Source: Geobacter argillaceus (lineage in GTDB: Bacteria > Desulfobacterota > Desulfuromonadia > Geobacterales > DSM-12255). Taken from it: a stretch of 56,000 nucleotides of DNA. Where the stretch lies: the NCBI RefSeq assembly GCF_007830735.1, contig NZ_VLLN01000025.1:1-56000 (forward strand), in the 5' to 3' direction. This document shows positions 26,201-31,540 of this stretch, piece by piece; within the stretch, counting starts at the first letter, position 1, and each line of letters starts with the position of its first letter. Under the pieces are notes generated by a model. It was given only the letters and a program-made list of their open reading frames with translations, made no database searches and was not told where the DNA came from. The position numbers and the translations under genes are program-made.

Positions 26201-27138
26201 GCGAGCTGAAAGCAGCCGGTAATGCCGTCGCCGCACAGCAGCGGATCGACGAGGCACGCTCTCAACTCATTGTCCCTTTTTACGGCACTCGGTCGGATTC
26301 CGGTGTTGGCATCATCAACATGACCTCATCTCAGATCAGCACCAACTCGGGTAAGGACGCTATCTATCTCCTGGCAAAAGGTGACATCAACGTCGGTAAG
26401 TCAGCACTGATTCTCGACAAACAGCTGGCAGCCAAACTGCAGAAGAATACCGGTATCTATACGGCTAAAGGGGGAATGATCGACATTTTCAGCGGCGGCG
26501 ATGTGAATGTCAACGAATCACGGGTCATGACCTTCATGGGAGGCGATATTACCGTCTGGAGCGATCGGGGGAACGTGAATGCCGGTCGGGGGTCAAGAAC
26601 GGCTGTCAGCACCGATCCTCCGTCCTTACAACTGCTTCCCGGGACCGGTGGTGATACGGGTATGCCGCCACAGTATCAGGTGGTCTTTACCCCTCCGGCG
26701 GTCGGCAGCGGCCTTCGCGCCTTGACCTACGCCGCCAAGCTCGGCGATACGGCTCCTCAGGCAGGTGACATCTATCTTTTCGCACCGGAAGGAAACATTG
26801 ACGCCGGCGAAGCCGGCATTGCCGGCGGCAAGATTACACTTGGCGCCACCCAGGTTCTGAACTCCCAGAATATCTCCTTCTCGGCCGGTTCAGTCGGGGT
26901 GCCGACATCCAGCGGCAGTTCGGTCAGCATCGGCGCCCTCTCCGGAGCCGGCGGGGTGACCGACAGCAGCCGGATGATCGAGCAGACCTCGGCCGGCACG
27001 GCCAAGGACAAGGCGCTCCGGACCGGCACCCAGGTGGTGGACGACTTCATGTCCAAGTTCCTCGACATCAAGGTGCTCAACTTCGATACCGACACGACCG
27101 ACAGCAAGGATGACCGGGACAAGGAGAAGAAGGAGTAA
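17293..27138 (+). CDS. Giant filamentous-haemagglutinin-type TPS exoprotein (TpsA)
   Basis: This 3281-residue exported protein has a signal peptide (MKRIVASNIVLVLTASSVAT, then HAA) and an N-terminal TPS (haemagg_act) domain: MVINQNKPQATIDWNSFDIG, NRIYDQNPSRIYGRLSADG, YLINTNGIIFGPGSQ. The body is a very long run of degenerate beta-helical repeats rich in Gly, Ser, Thr and Asn with many IxLxAG-like steps. Regions near the C terminus (AGRDIRDIHY, GRNIDLGGSNGI, GKDAIYLLAKGDINVG) fit the DUF3739 filamentous-haemagglutinin group. The protein ends in a charged tail of Asp, Lys and Glu. I chose ATG 17293 because the signal peptide begins there and promoter g overlaps the earlier in-frame start. It should be secreted by the TpsB at 9645 and act as a surface adhesin or matrix fibre. 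No toxin (CdiA-type) module or cysteine-rich end is present. Confidence 0.93.
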   Translation: MKRIVASNIVLVLTASSVATHAAPQIPGFYGNVAPAGPAITTLPSLRSGSPDGVASITTDLSKNQMVINQNKPQATIDWNSFDIGAAATVAFSQKNDKGAPQQSWTALNRIYDQNPSRIYGRLSADGNIYLINTNGIIFGPGSQITAHSVLASSLAMTADDFTKGLLRFTADPGTSLGAVSNYGTISTDNGGSVFLIGPNVENYGSIDVPYGQIGLLAGNNVGLAPDPNLQSRTSSRWALVPTIDSDTSGTAVNRSSGRLTAAAGMVGMYGAAVQQDGIIRSVTAIKRNGEIELLARDRIVTGPGSSTASPIIDSTETVAVNTADQTARFTAGRIRLAGLTPAVPVKRIEHNGVIAAPAGEVDLVAGERVYLAAGSSIEADGVWNDKPAQDAAVVAQLTSVVLRDAQDQQNGTIKGATVTVDPHTGSNIGDISGALATREMTALDRSTTGGTINITVANGDLIARNGSLLSIAGGGTRYGTGTMESTRLLSGNSVYSLSTAPGTIAYDRVLGDYTHNSAKFGIVDRYKGVFYGGASGLKDYATNFTEGSNAGLLTLSAGSQVLDGAIRGGVERGVYQTLTAELADAYGQTKSSGLLEPTAGTLTIGTVFDPTFGLNNSTSNMITRQIVLTADTTPLSSGFDPVATPVDATRPTILSTRLINSAGLAAINLSANTSITTDRSAGIELRPGGVFSAVARRVEHNGRISAPSGTVKLFAADNATTYADTPDKEFDAAYGSKIYLASGSSISVAGERVDNLVNGSSQAPARLNGGKITVEDMTDNVSFIAGRGLAVNKGAVLDVSGGYVIDAGGKIKGGDAGSILLQGAALVANGDFRGFSLPGRKGGGITLQADNVEVSVATPFQLTRDFTATTPIPALSVNGGGESTAYLLVAGDRFAGTGMTNITLKSRNDLTIDSGVAMAPSQRKLQVPTAGGTSDQGGPAGNLYVTAGGQSGTDGTVPLSEVGASGMTLQAGQKLDGDNTNIVANAAARISVGANSLIRTAPGGTISIEGPGVDVAGTLEALAGKVSVKATNLDLNVLSGARISAAGYNRPDSTTVAKGVTTGYAPLAAGTVSLAANSGSLVLEERSIIDVSGSAPVTVASSSGTAQPVTTVAAGDPGTVNIGYMNSFTTAGLLKAGRSQQNLRGGTLAITDLGATKGLAITEKLVTGYLNSGFDNLTFQSAASIHLNGSMNLSVRRGLTLDAPQITGNGVDTVRISAPAIKLANSAADRPFATASAGQATLQLDSQWLDLEGDVALAGFSTADLSAGRDIRLADRLNSYQGNNRWSGRLATAGDLTLTADRIYPKMTFSQEVDNMGTLQTKSIPADFLISVGGKLTTFPSARPTSGLPVYSAGGSLTINAAGGFEHNGVMLAPLGTITINADPASAASSRVLLGQGSLLSTAGSTNVVYGFLDDNSSMRLSDKQNSLNTAGVAINGAPTKNITINGKELIVKEGAAIDVSAGGSLTAYSFQAGVEGSENPLTTPLTKQGRMVILPGNRYDMPGEAIYLNGGNGLPAGIYTVLPSSYAFLPGAYVITDIGVGKPGGGYQTTNGATVVSGYATIMGTDIRPAQLHYYSVRSATDVLKEGNFTKASLAAVDAGRITINPDTAILNGSLVAFPQSASGGGTLVFGGKSLTLQTDRAPFPPNFSFTDPLDQGLVGTLQVSGDALAGRGFREIDLGTASTERITLAPGSTLTAPVIAMTASSAITIGDGSRVRADRSQVMGPDGSFSPTGGTIAVTSGGSVSIGPSAELFAGSDLSLTAATLQLSGSLKGNQSSLHVVGTNLILGTDSATDALALGSGFFSSISGFSSIGLKSASDIRVKNDFNLAVSDTLTLDAPRIVADGTKAVTATFSGKRFELLNSGAVPASGAAAGGGTLRFSADSGTIGNGTVSLAGFSDYSFAVRNDLVFQGKGSLNTDNSLSISAARIMAGPYLLPTQPPSSQIAYQAANFRVDSGSGTLTLSNNGLAPAAGLPDRIGGSLSFQGRTVTSSADIELTAGRISLTATGSGLGEGVTLQNGAKVMATGYDYPAATDGKVEHEPGGVVTLRADNGVVAVAAGATVDVSAPGSGDAGNISLLAPVQGVNLVGKIKGNSSVQGRGGALTIDSNQIDFTGLAGKIQSGGFTNSVQLRARSGDVSIGNGLTLQAADVKLTADRGSVTLNGAIDASGARGGRVELNAGSNLTLNGTVNASGTTGKGGAVLLNVAAKDRSALPAEVNGSLTFAAGSGIDVSGPAGGGSVAFRAPQNDLSTDVNMNLNGTIRGASLVTAEAVKAHLYQSDLTINSILQNSLTASDVTPFSITSDRLLNGLGQIGWNAGSFYLLPGIELQSIGNIVFANDWDLTGVRTGSGVPGALTLRAAGNLTIARKLVDFPTPFASLPGLTGRTSWGVNLIAGSDLGSSDLTAVNRGTGTLTIGNATGTALVYTESAPVRFASGSDSSFLKGNASYYMINGDLSYTLGSYSGAITGTTGGSLSVNGGAVETATGDISLRVGGDLNLAVTAAAGSIRTTGYHAAVNGQSYTSYYSRYWEYAGGGDLRLDVAGKVTGQVNASAWDLITSLRTATSGNYWSASYAGRGVSKPTTGLAAMGGGSLYVRSGDDFMSQAGTFGNVDPGNLTIYAGGDLKGRFVVRGGEGVLHAGGTIADPTTGAGVVIESFGSKLSVIAQGNVTLGTVYNPTIAGKAAFWSPQYAPDARLFAQAVNGDLVITATNKYSTLGTSSQTWREQILPPSLFLTAGRDILVNNQISLAPSNSGNLQITAGRDIDGNYSFNGNNAKAIVAMSDADPEKFYGGDKTLSDSSFFFVNTHYNTNAQRNQSVSINAGRDLRNLQIFLPVKADVSAGRDIRDIHYVGQNLGNTDISRVWAGRDIYFSSATGSNQTQTGLEQGGAGAFMVQAGRNIDLGGSNGIQTYGNAFNLATLNPDKGSDLYVVAGSADRKDPASMTSLFDGDGTNGQKGLREYGTEYSELKAAGNAVAAQQRIDEARSQLIVPFYGTRSDSGVGIINMTSSQISTNSGKDAIYLLAKGDINVGKSALILDKQLAAKLQKNTGIYTAKGGMIDIFSGGDVNVNESRVMTFMGGDITVWSDRGNVNAGRGSRTAVSTDPPSLQLLPGTGGDTGMPPQYQVVFTPPAVGSGLRALTYAAKLGDTAPQAGDIYLFAPEGNIDAGEAGIAGGKITLGATQVLNSQNISFSAGSVGVPTSSGSSVSIGALSGAGGVTDSSRMIEQTSAGTAKDKALRTGTQVVDDFMSKFLDIKVLNFDTDTTDSKDDRDKEKKE

Positions 27139-27145
27139 GACAACT

Positions 27146-27185
27146 GTCATAAGCCCCCTCAGCAGCTGTTGAGGGGGCCTATGAC
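27146..27185 (+). terminator. Long hairpin after the exoprotein gene
   Basis: GTCATA and TATGAC (6 bp) enclose GCCCCCTCA and TGAGGGGGC (9 bp), with one unpaired base on each side and an 8-base loop. No T-run follows. It may terminate or stabilise the exoprotein mRNA. Confidence 0.55.
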
Positions 27186-27409
27186 ACGGCCCTTGCCGCA
27201 CCGCAGTCCGCACTCTACCCGCTGCTGAGCGGCTTTGCCAAGAACCCGCTGAACATCCCGGGCACCAAGGGCACTCTGGCCAACCCCACCGCCACGGTCG
27301 GCTCCAAGGCAATCTGGTGAGCCACTGTTGGCGAGATGAAGCATCTCCGCAGCACCGACCTCTCCTACCCGGCTTTGGTTACTCCGCAGTATACAACGTG
27401 CTGCCGTAA
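27183..27409 (+). pseudogene. Degraded C-terminal copy of the PstS-like secreted protein
   Basis: Read in frame from 27183 the sequence gives SGFAKNPLNIPGTKG, an in-frame TGA after AIW, then ATVGEMKHLRSTDLSYPALVTP. It aligns in order with the C-terminus of the protein at 14420 (NTFAGNPANIPTSKA, SEMVWNKATDQTYPVYAFPT). A frameshift near 27390 would reach the TAA at 27407. No start or N-terminal part survives. A strong terminator follows at 27452, as expected for the end of the former gene. Confidence 0.65.
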
Positions 27410-27451
27410 TCTTCGCCATCTTCAACTGCAATTCGGAAATATCAGGAACCG

Positions 27452-27496
27452 AAAAGCCCGCACTCTGAGTCGTTACGCCTACAGGTGCGGGCTTTT
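27452..27496. terminator. Bidirectional-looking terminator
   Basis: AAAAGCCCGCAC (27452-27463) pairs perfectly with GTGCGGGCTTTT (27485-27496) around a 21-base loop, with T/A flanks on both sides. The following 140 bases to the toxin stop show nothing I can name. Confidence 0.75.
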
Positions 27497-27639
27497 ACGT
27501 GGGGGAATAAGGGGAAAGCGGGGGCTTAGAGGGACATTTTTATCTATTTATCTAATTGTGGTTAGAGAGAGGGACGTTCTTGGCGGCGTGATAACTAGAA
27601 TATAGGCTATAGATTAGGATGTCCCCTAAGCCGGGAGTT

Positions 27640-28023
27640 TCAGGGGGAGAAACGCTCCATTATTTCATCGAGAACATCGGAAAGTTCAGGTGGGTCAGCG
27701 GCGTTCACCTCGCCTTTGGCTGTATGTTTGTGGCAGGTGAAGGGTAGAGCCGGCTTGTGTGCGGCGTTGTCGTAGCGGAATATGAGGTGCGAATCGATAT
27801 CCTGGCAATGGTAGACGTAATTCAGGCGTTCGGGCCGAAAGCGAAGGTCGATGTACTCGTTGAACTCAAGCCGTGCGCCGTCTACGAATTCGAGAGCGCC
27901 GCTTACGATTCCCATTTTGGGGGTTCGAGCATCAATAGAGAGCTGGGAGGAAACGATAAGGTCGGTGTGGGCGAAATGGTCGATTACCGTGGCGAGCTGC
28001 GCCTGATACTCGCTAAGCAGCAT
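27640..28023 (-). CDS. TumE-family (DUF6516) toxin of a toxin-antitoxin pair
   Basis: This 127-residue soluble protein fits the DUF6516/TumE pattern: GALEFVDGARLEFNEYIDLR, YVYHCQDIDSHLIFRYDNA and a C-terminal HKHTAKGEVNAADPPELSDV. TumE proteins are described as small toxins paired with a TumA antitoxin. The gene overlaps the 3' end of the upstream partner by 11 bases, the usual coupling for toxin-antitoxin pairs. The mode of action is not evident from the sequence. Confidence 0.75.
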   Translation of the reverse strand: MLLSEYQAQLATVIDHFAHTDLIVSSQLSIDARTPKMGIVSGALEFVDGARLEFNEYIDLRFRPERLNYVYHCQDIDSHLIFRYDNAAHKPALPFTCHKHTAKGEVNAADPPELSDVLDEIMERFSP

Positions 28024-28306
28024 ACTGGATGGCCTTCAAGGTCTCCAACTGGACGGAAATGCGTTGGCGCAGGTTTAACTCTCCAGCCCAGGCAACGTAC
28101 TCTGCATCCCCTCCCTCCAGGTCCTCGGCGGCCATATTCCCCAGAAAAGCAGCAGAGGTTGTGTGGTAGCGCTCCTCGAAGGCCCGGATATGACGTTCAG
28201 TTGTCTTCAGCCCCAGCTCAAGCCTGGCCGCTTCCGCACTGATGGCGGAGCGAATAAGATCCAGGGCGTTTTCCTGGGTATCTGACTGTATCTGCAGACG
28301 AATCAT
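28013..28306 (-). CDS. TumA-like antitoxin
   Basis: This 97-residue, mostly helical protein (SAISAEAARLELGLKTTERH, ELNLRQRISVQLETLKAI) is encoded first in the two-gene operon with the TumE-type toxin. Family assignment is from position and helical pattern, with no strong motif. GGAGGTG lies 7 bases before the ATG. The upstream 170 bases lead into the divergent promoter f. Confidence 0.65.
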   Translation of the reverse strand: MIRLQIQSDTQENALDLIRSAISAEAARLELGLKTTERHIRAFEERYHTTSAAFLGNMAAEDLEGGDAEYVAWAGELNLRQRISVQLETLKAIQYAA

Positions 28307-28453
28307 TTATACACCTCCAAGCTCGTCAATTGATTCAGACAGTAGCACAGATATGAAGAGTCGACAAGTCACTGTTCTCTTTCTGAAATTTCCCGCCTTC
28401 CTGTTACCGTCAACTCTCCTTCGAGAACCGTATCCGTTGATTAGCGAGTTTAT

Positions 28454-28502
28454 CCAACTTTAACGTGACCGTCGTCTGGCTGTAACAAAAATGGTCTACA
28501 GT
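28454..28502 (+). promoter_or_regulatory. Shared composite promoter element, copy f (ExbB-ExbD-TonB operon)
   Basis: CCAACTTT box at 28454, CTGTAACA at 28480-28487, AAAATG, GTCTACAGT at 28494-28502. It lies 38 bases before the ATG at 28541. Confidence 0.75.
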
Positions 28503-28540
28503 GCCTTGGTTCAAAATGCGAAAACTGCTGTGGAGGGTTT

Positions 28541-30325
28541 ATGGGTAAGGGGATGTGGAAGAGGGTGGCTGGCTTTACCGGGGCACTGCTGCTCCTGACG
28601 CTGGTGATCGGACAGAGCCGGGCCGATGCCTGGTGGGATGCCAAGTGGCAGTTCCGGAAGAAGATATCGTTCGACACCACCGACAAGGGGGCCGCTATCA
28701 AGGAGAACGTGACCGATGTGCCGGTGCTGGTCCGGCTGCACACGGGGAACTTCGCCTTTGACAACGCCAAGCCCGACGGCTCCGATATTCGTTTCGTCGC
28801 CAGCGACGACAAGATGCCCCTCAAGTTCCATATCGAGTCATTCGACCCGAAGAAGCAGATTGCCCTTGTCTGGGTACGGGTGCCGCAGCTGGCTGGCGGG
28901 GCCGCCTCGGACAGCGTCTGGCTTTACTACGGCAACAGCTCCACCCAGGCCGGCGCCGACAGCGGCGGCAGTTACGATGCCGGCCAGGCCCTGGTGCTGC
29001 ACCTGGCAGAGGCGGACGGGACGCCGAAGGATGCCACCGCATACGCCAACCATGCGGCCGAGTCGACGGCCAAGCTCGGAGCGCCCTCGGTCATCGGCAG
29101 CGGCGCCGCGTTTGCCGGCTCCGGCAGCAAGGTGGTGGTAAAGCGGGCACCGTCGTTCAACTTCGGCAAGGGGTTCACCTTCTCCGCCTGGGTGAAACCG
29201 GCCCAGCCCCAGGCCGACGCCCGGCTCTTCTCCTGGGATGACGGCAAGCAGGCGATTGCGGTCGGGATCAACGGCGGCCGGGCCTATGCCCGGGTCGGTA
29301 CAGCCCAGGCCTCGGCCTCGGCCGACATTCCGGCCCAGGCCTGGCACCATGTGGCGGTCACGGCCGAGCCGGGGAAAAAGCTGACCATCTACCTTGATGG
29401 GAAGGAGTCGGGGAGTGCGGCCATGGGGGCGGCGATTCCTTCGCCGGCGGCCGAGCTCGCCTTCGGCGCCAACCTGGCCGGTCAGAACCCGTTCGTCGGC
29501 GAACTGGACGAACTGCAGCTGGCCAGTGTCGTCCGGCCGGCGAACTGGCTGGCCGCAACGGTCAACAGCCAGGGGCAGGACGGAAAGCTGATGACCTACG
29601 GCCAGGAAGAGGCGGGCAAGGGGGGTGGCGAAGACCTGACCATCCACCTGATCAAGGTCATTGCCAAGAGCGTCACCCTGGACGGCTGGGTCGTCATCGG
29701 CATCTGCGTCTTCATGCTGACGCTCGCCACCTACGTATTCATCCGCAAGTTCGTGGCCCTGCAGAAGATCAACCGGGCAAACCGGGAGTTCACGGACAGC
29801 TTCGAGAACCTTGCCGACCCGCTGGGACTGGATGCCGAGTCAGAGGATTACGAACATTCGTCCCTCTTCAGGATCTACCGCGCCGGCTATAACGAAATTG
29901 CCCGCTGGACCGAGCGACAGCATCCCGAGACCGAGACCAAGGGGATGTCACGGGCTGCCATCAGCATCTTTGAAACGGTTCTGGACCGGGCCAGCGTTCG
30001 GGAAAGCCAGGAACTGAACTCGTGGCTGATCGTCATGACGCTGGGGATCTCCGGCGGGCCCTTTCTGGGTCTCCTCGGAACGGTCTGGGGGGTCATGAAC
30101 ACCTTTGGCGGTCTTGCGGAGTCGGGCGAGGCCAACCTGTCGGCCATTGCACCGGGCGTCGCCTCGGCCCTCGCCTGCACCCTGTTCGGTCTGCTGGTGG
30201 CCATACCGGCGCTGTTTGCCTATACCTACCTGATGAACCGGATGAAGAAGGTGTACGCCGATACCAGGCTCTTCATCGACGAGTTCACCGGAAAGATCGA
30301 GGAAGCTTACGGAGAGGGCGAATGA
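28541..30325 (+). CDS. DUF2341-LamG-ExbB (MotA/TolQ) fusion channel protein
   Basis: This 594-residue protein begins with a signal or anchor sequence (about 8-28), then a DUF2341 domain (about 30-130, beginning WWDAKWQFRKKISFD, with VWLYYGN) and a LamG/concanavalin-like domain (about 140-335: FTFSAWVKPAQPQ, WHHVAVTAEPGKKLTIYLDG). A MotA/TolQ/ExbB proton-channel domain follows from about 365, with three transmembrane segments (WVVIGICVFMLTLATYVFI, MTLGISGGPFLGLLGTVWGV, ALACTLFGLLVAIPALFAYT). Ordinary ExbB is about 240 residues, so some 330 periplasmic residues with a likely carbohydrate-binding fold have been added. It shares ATGA overlap with exbD. With ExbD and TonB it should use the proton gradient to drive an envelope process. 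Confidence 0.9.
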   Translation: MGKGMWKRVAGFTGALLLLTLVIGQSRADAWWDAKWQFRKKISFDTTDKGAAIKENVTDVPVLVRLHTGNFAFDNAKPDGSDIRFVASDDKMPLKFHIESFDPKKQIALVWVRVPQLAGGAASDSVWLYYGNSSTQAGADSGGSYDAGQALVLHLAEADGTPKDATAYANHAAESTAKLGAPSVIGSGAAFAGSGSKVVVKRAPSFNFGKGFTFSAWVKPAQPQADARLFSWDDGKQAIAVGINGGRAYARVGTAQASASADIPAQAWHHVAVTAEPGKKLTIYLDGKESGSAAMGAAIPSPAAELAFGANLAGQNPFVGELDELQLASVVRPANWLAATVNSQGQDGKLMTYGQEEAGKGGGEDLTIHLIKVIAKSVTLDGWVVIGICVFMLTLATYVFIRKFVALQKINRANREFTDSFENLADPLGLDAESEDYEHSSLFRIYRAGYNEIARWTERQHPETETKGMSRAAISIFETVLDRASVRESQELNSWLIVMTLGISGGPFLGLLGTVWGVMNTFGGLAESGEANLSAIAPGVASALACTLFGLLVAIPALFAYTYLMNRMKKVYADTRLFIDEFTGKIEEAYGEGE

Positions 30326-30729
30326 AGGCTCCATCCGAAGATCACGACGAGATGGTCGAGATAAACGTCGTGCCGATGCTCGACCTGGCCTGGAACCTAC
30401 TGATCGTCTTCATGATCGTGGTGACCGCGTCGGTGCAGGGGATACAGATCAACCTTCCCAAGGCGAGCGCGGCGGCCAGCAAGATCAAGCCGACCACCAA
30501 GGCGATTACGATCACCGCCGAGGGTACCATCTATCTGGACAGCTTCCCGGTCAGCATGGCCGAGCTGGAGGCGAGGCTGCGCCAGTTCAAGGCCGCCGAC
30601 CCGAACCTGCCGGTGGTGGTGCGGGGGGACGAGAAGATCACCTACAAGAGCATGATCGAAGTGCTCGACCTCTTGCAGAAGCTGGAGATAACCCAGCTGG
30701 GTCTGGTCACCCAGAAACTGGTGAAGTAG
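30322..30729 (+). CDS. ExbD/TolR-family energy transducer
   Basis: This 135-residue protein has a short cytoplasmic N terminus, one transmembrane helix with the essential Asp at its start (VPMLDLAWNLLIVFMIVV) and a periplasmic ExbD domain (GTIYLDSFPVSMAELEARL, VVVRGDEKITYKSMIEVLDL). It forms the proton channel with the preceding ExbB. The start overlaps the exbB stop by 4 bases (ATGA), consistent with coupled synthesis. Confidence 0.92.
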   Translation: MKAPSEDHDEMVEINVVPMLDLAWNLLIVFMIVVTASVQGIQINLPKASAAASKIKPTTKAITITAEGTIYLDSFPVSMAELEARLRQFKAADPNLPVVVRGDEKITYKSMIEVLDLLQKLEITQLGLVTQKLVK

Positions 30730-30744
30730 ACCGGGAGCGTGGTG

Positions 30745-31467
30745 ATGGCGAAGAAAAAGAAGAAAGGCAATTATCTGAACTGGCTGGTGCCGGGTACCGT
30801 CATCCTGGTGTTGCTGGCCGGTGCGGGATTTTTCGTCAAGATATTGTTGGCTCCGGCCGGGAGCGTCAAGAAGACCCAGATTTCGACGGTCAACCTGATG
30901 AAGCCTCCGCCTCCGCCGGAACAGAAAGAAAAGCCTCCGGAGCCGCAGGTTCCCAAGGAAGCCCCCAAAGAGAGCATTGCCACCCCGACCGAGGCCCAGC
31001 AGCCACAGAACGACTCTCCGGACAACTCCCCGCCGCCGGGCGCCGACCTGGGGGTCGATGCGGACGGCGGGGCCGGCGGTGACGGTTTCGGTCTGGTCGG
31101 CAAGAAGGGCGGCAAAGCCCTTACGCTTGGCGGAGGCGGCGGTGGAGGCGGCGGTGGCGGGGCAAGCCGGCTGTCGCTGATGACCAAGTATGGCTGGTAC
31201 ACCGCCAAGATCCAGGAAGAGCTGAAGCGCCAGATGCGCAAAAGGCTCGACGAAGACGGCGGCATCCCGAAAGGAAAGCTCCAGGCCACGGTGAAGCTGG
31301 TGCTCGATTCCCGCGGTACCGTCGTGAAGTACCAGATCATCGCTTCGTCCGGAAACGAGAAGATGGACGAGGCCCTCAAGGCTTCGCTGCCGGGGTTCAG
31401 GATCAGCCAACCGCCGCCGGAAGGGATGCCGGCCGGTATGACGCTGCGGATTACCTCCCAGGGGTGA
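30745..31467 (+). CDS. TonB-family protein
   Basis: This 240-residue protein has a Lys-rich cytoplasmic start (KKKKKG), a transmembrane helix (WLVPGTVILVLLAGAGFFV) and a Pro/Glu/Lys-rich periplasmic span (MKPPPPPEQKEKPPEPQVP). A glycine run of ten then leads to a TonB C-terminal domain (GKLQATVKLVLDSRGTVVKY, MDEALKASLPGFRI). ATG 30745 is preferred over GTG 30739 because GGGAG is then 7 bases upstream. In operon with ExbB and ExbD it should couple the proton gradient to an outer-membrane protein. The porin just downstream shows no plug domain, so the partner is not obvious. Confidence 0.88.
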   Translation: MAKKKKKGNYLNWLVPGTVILVLLAGAGFFVKILLAPAGSVKKTQISTVNLMKPPPPPEQKEKPPEPQVPKEAPKESIATPTEAQQPQNDSPDNSPPPGADLGVDADGGAGGDGFGLVGKKGGKALTLGGGGGGGGGGGASRLSLMTKYGWYTAKIQEELKRQMRKRLDEDGGIPKGKLQATVKLVLDSRGTVVKYQIIASSGNEKMDEALKASLPGFRISQPPPEGMPAGMTLRITSQG

Positions 31468-31540
31468 GGGCCGTTTGTGCCGATCGTTTCCAGGCAGTCC
31501 CAAGAATATAGGCATTTTCGTGAAATGGAGAAACTACTGC

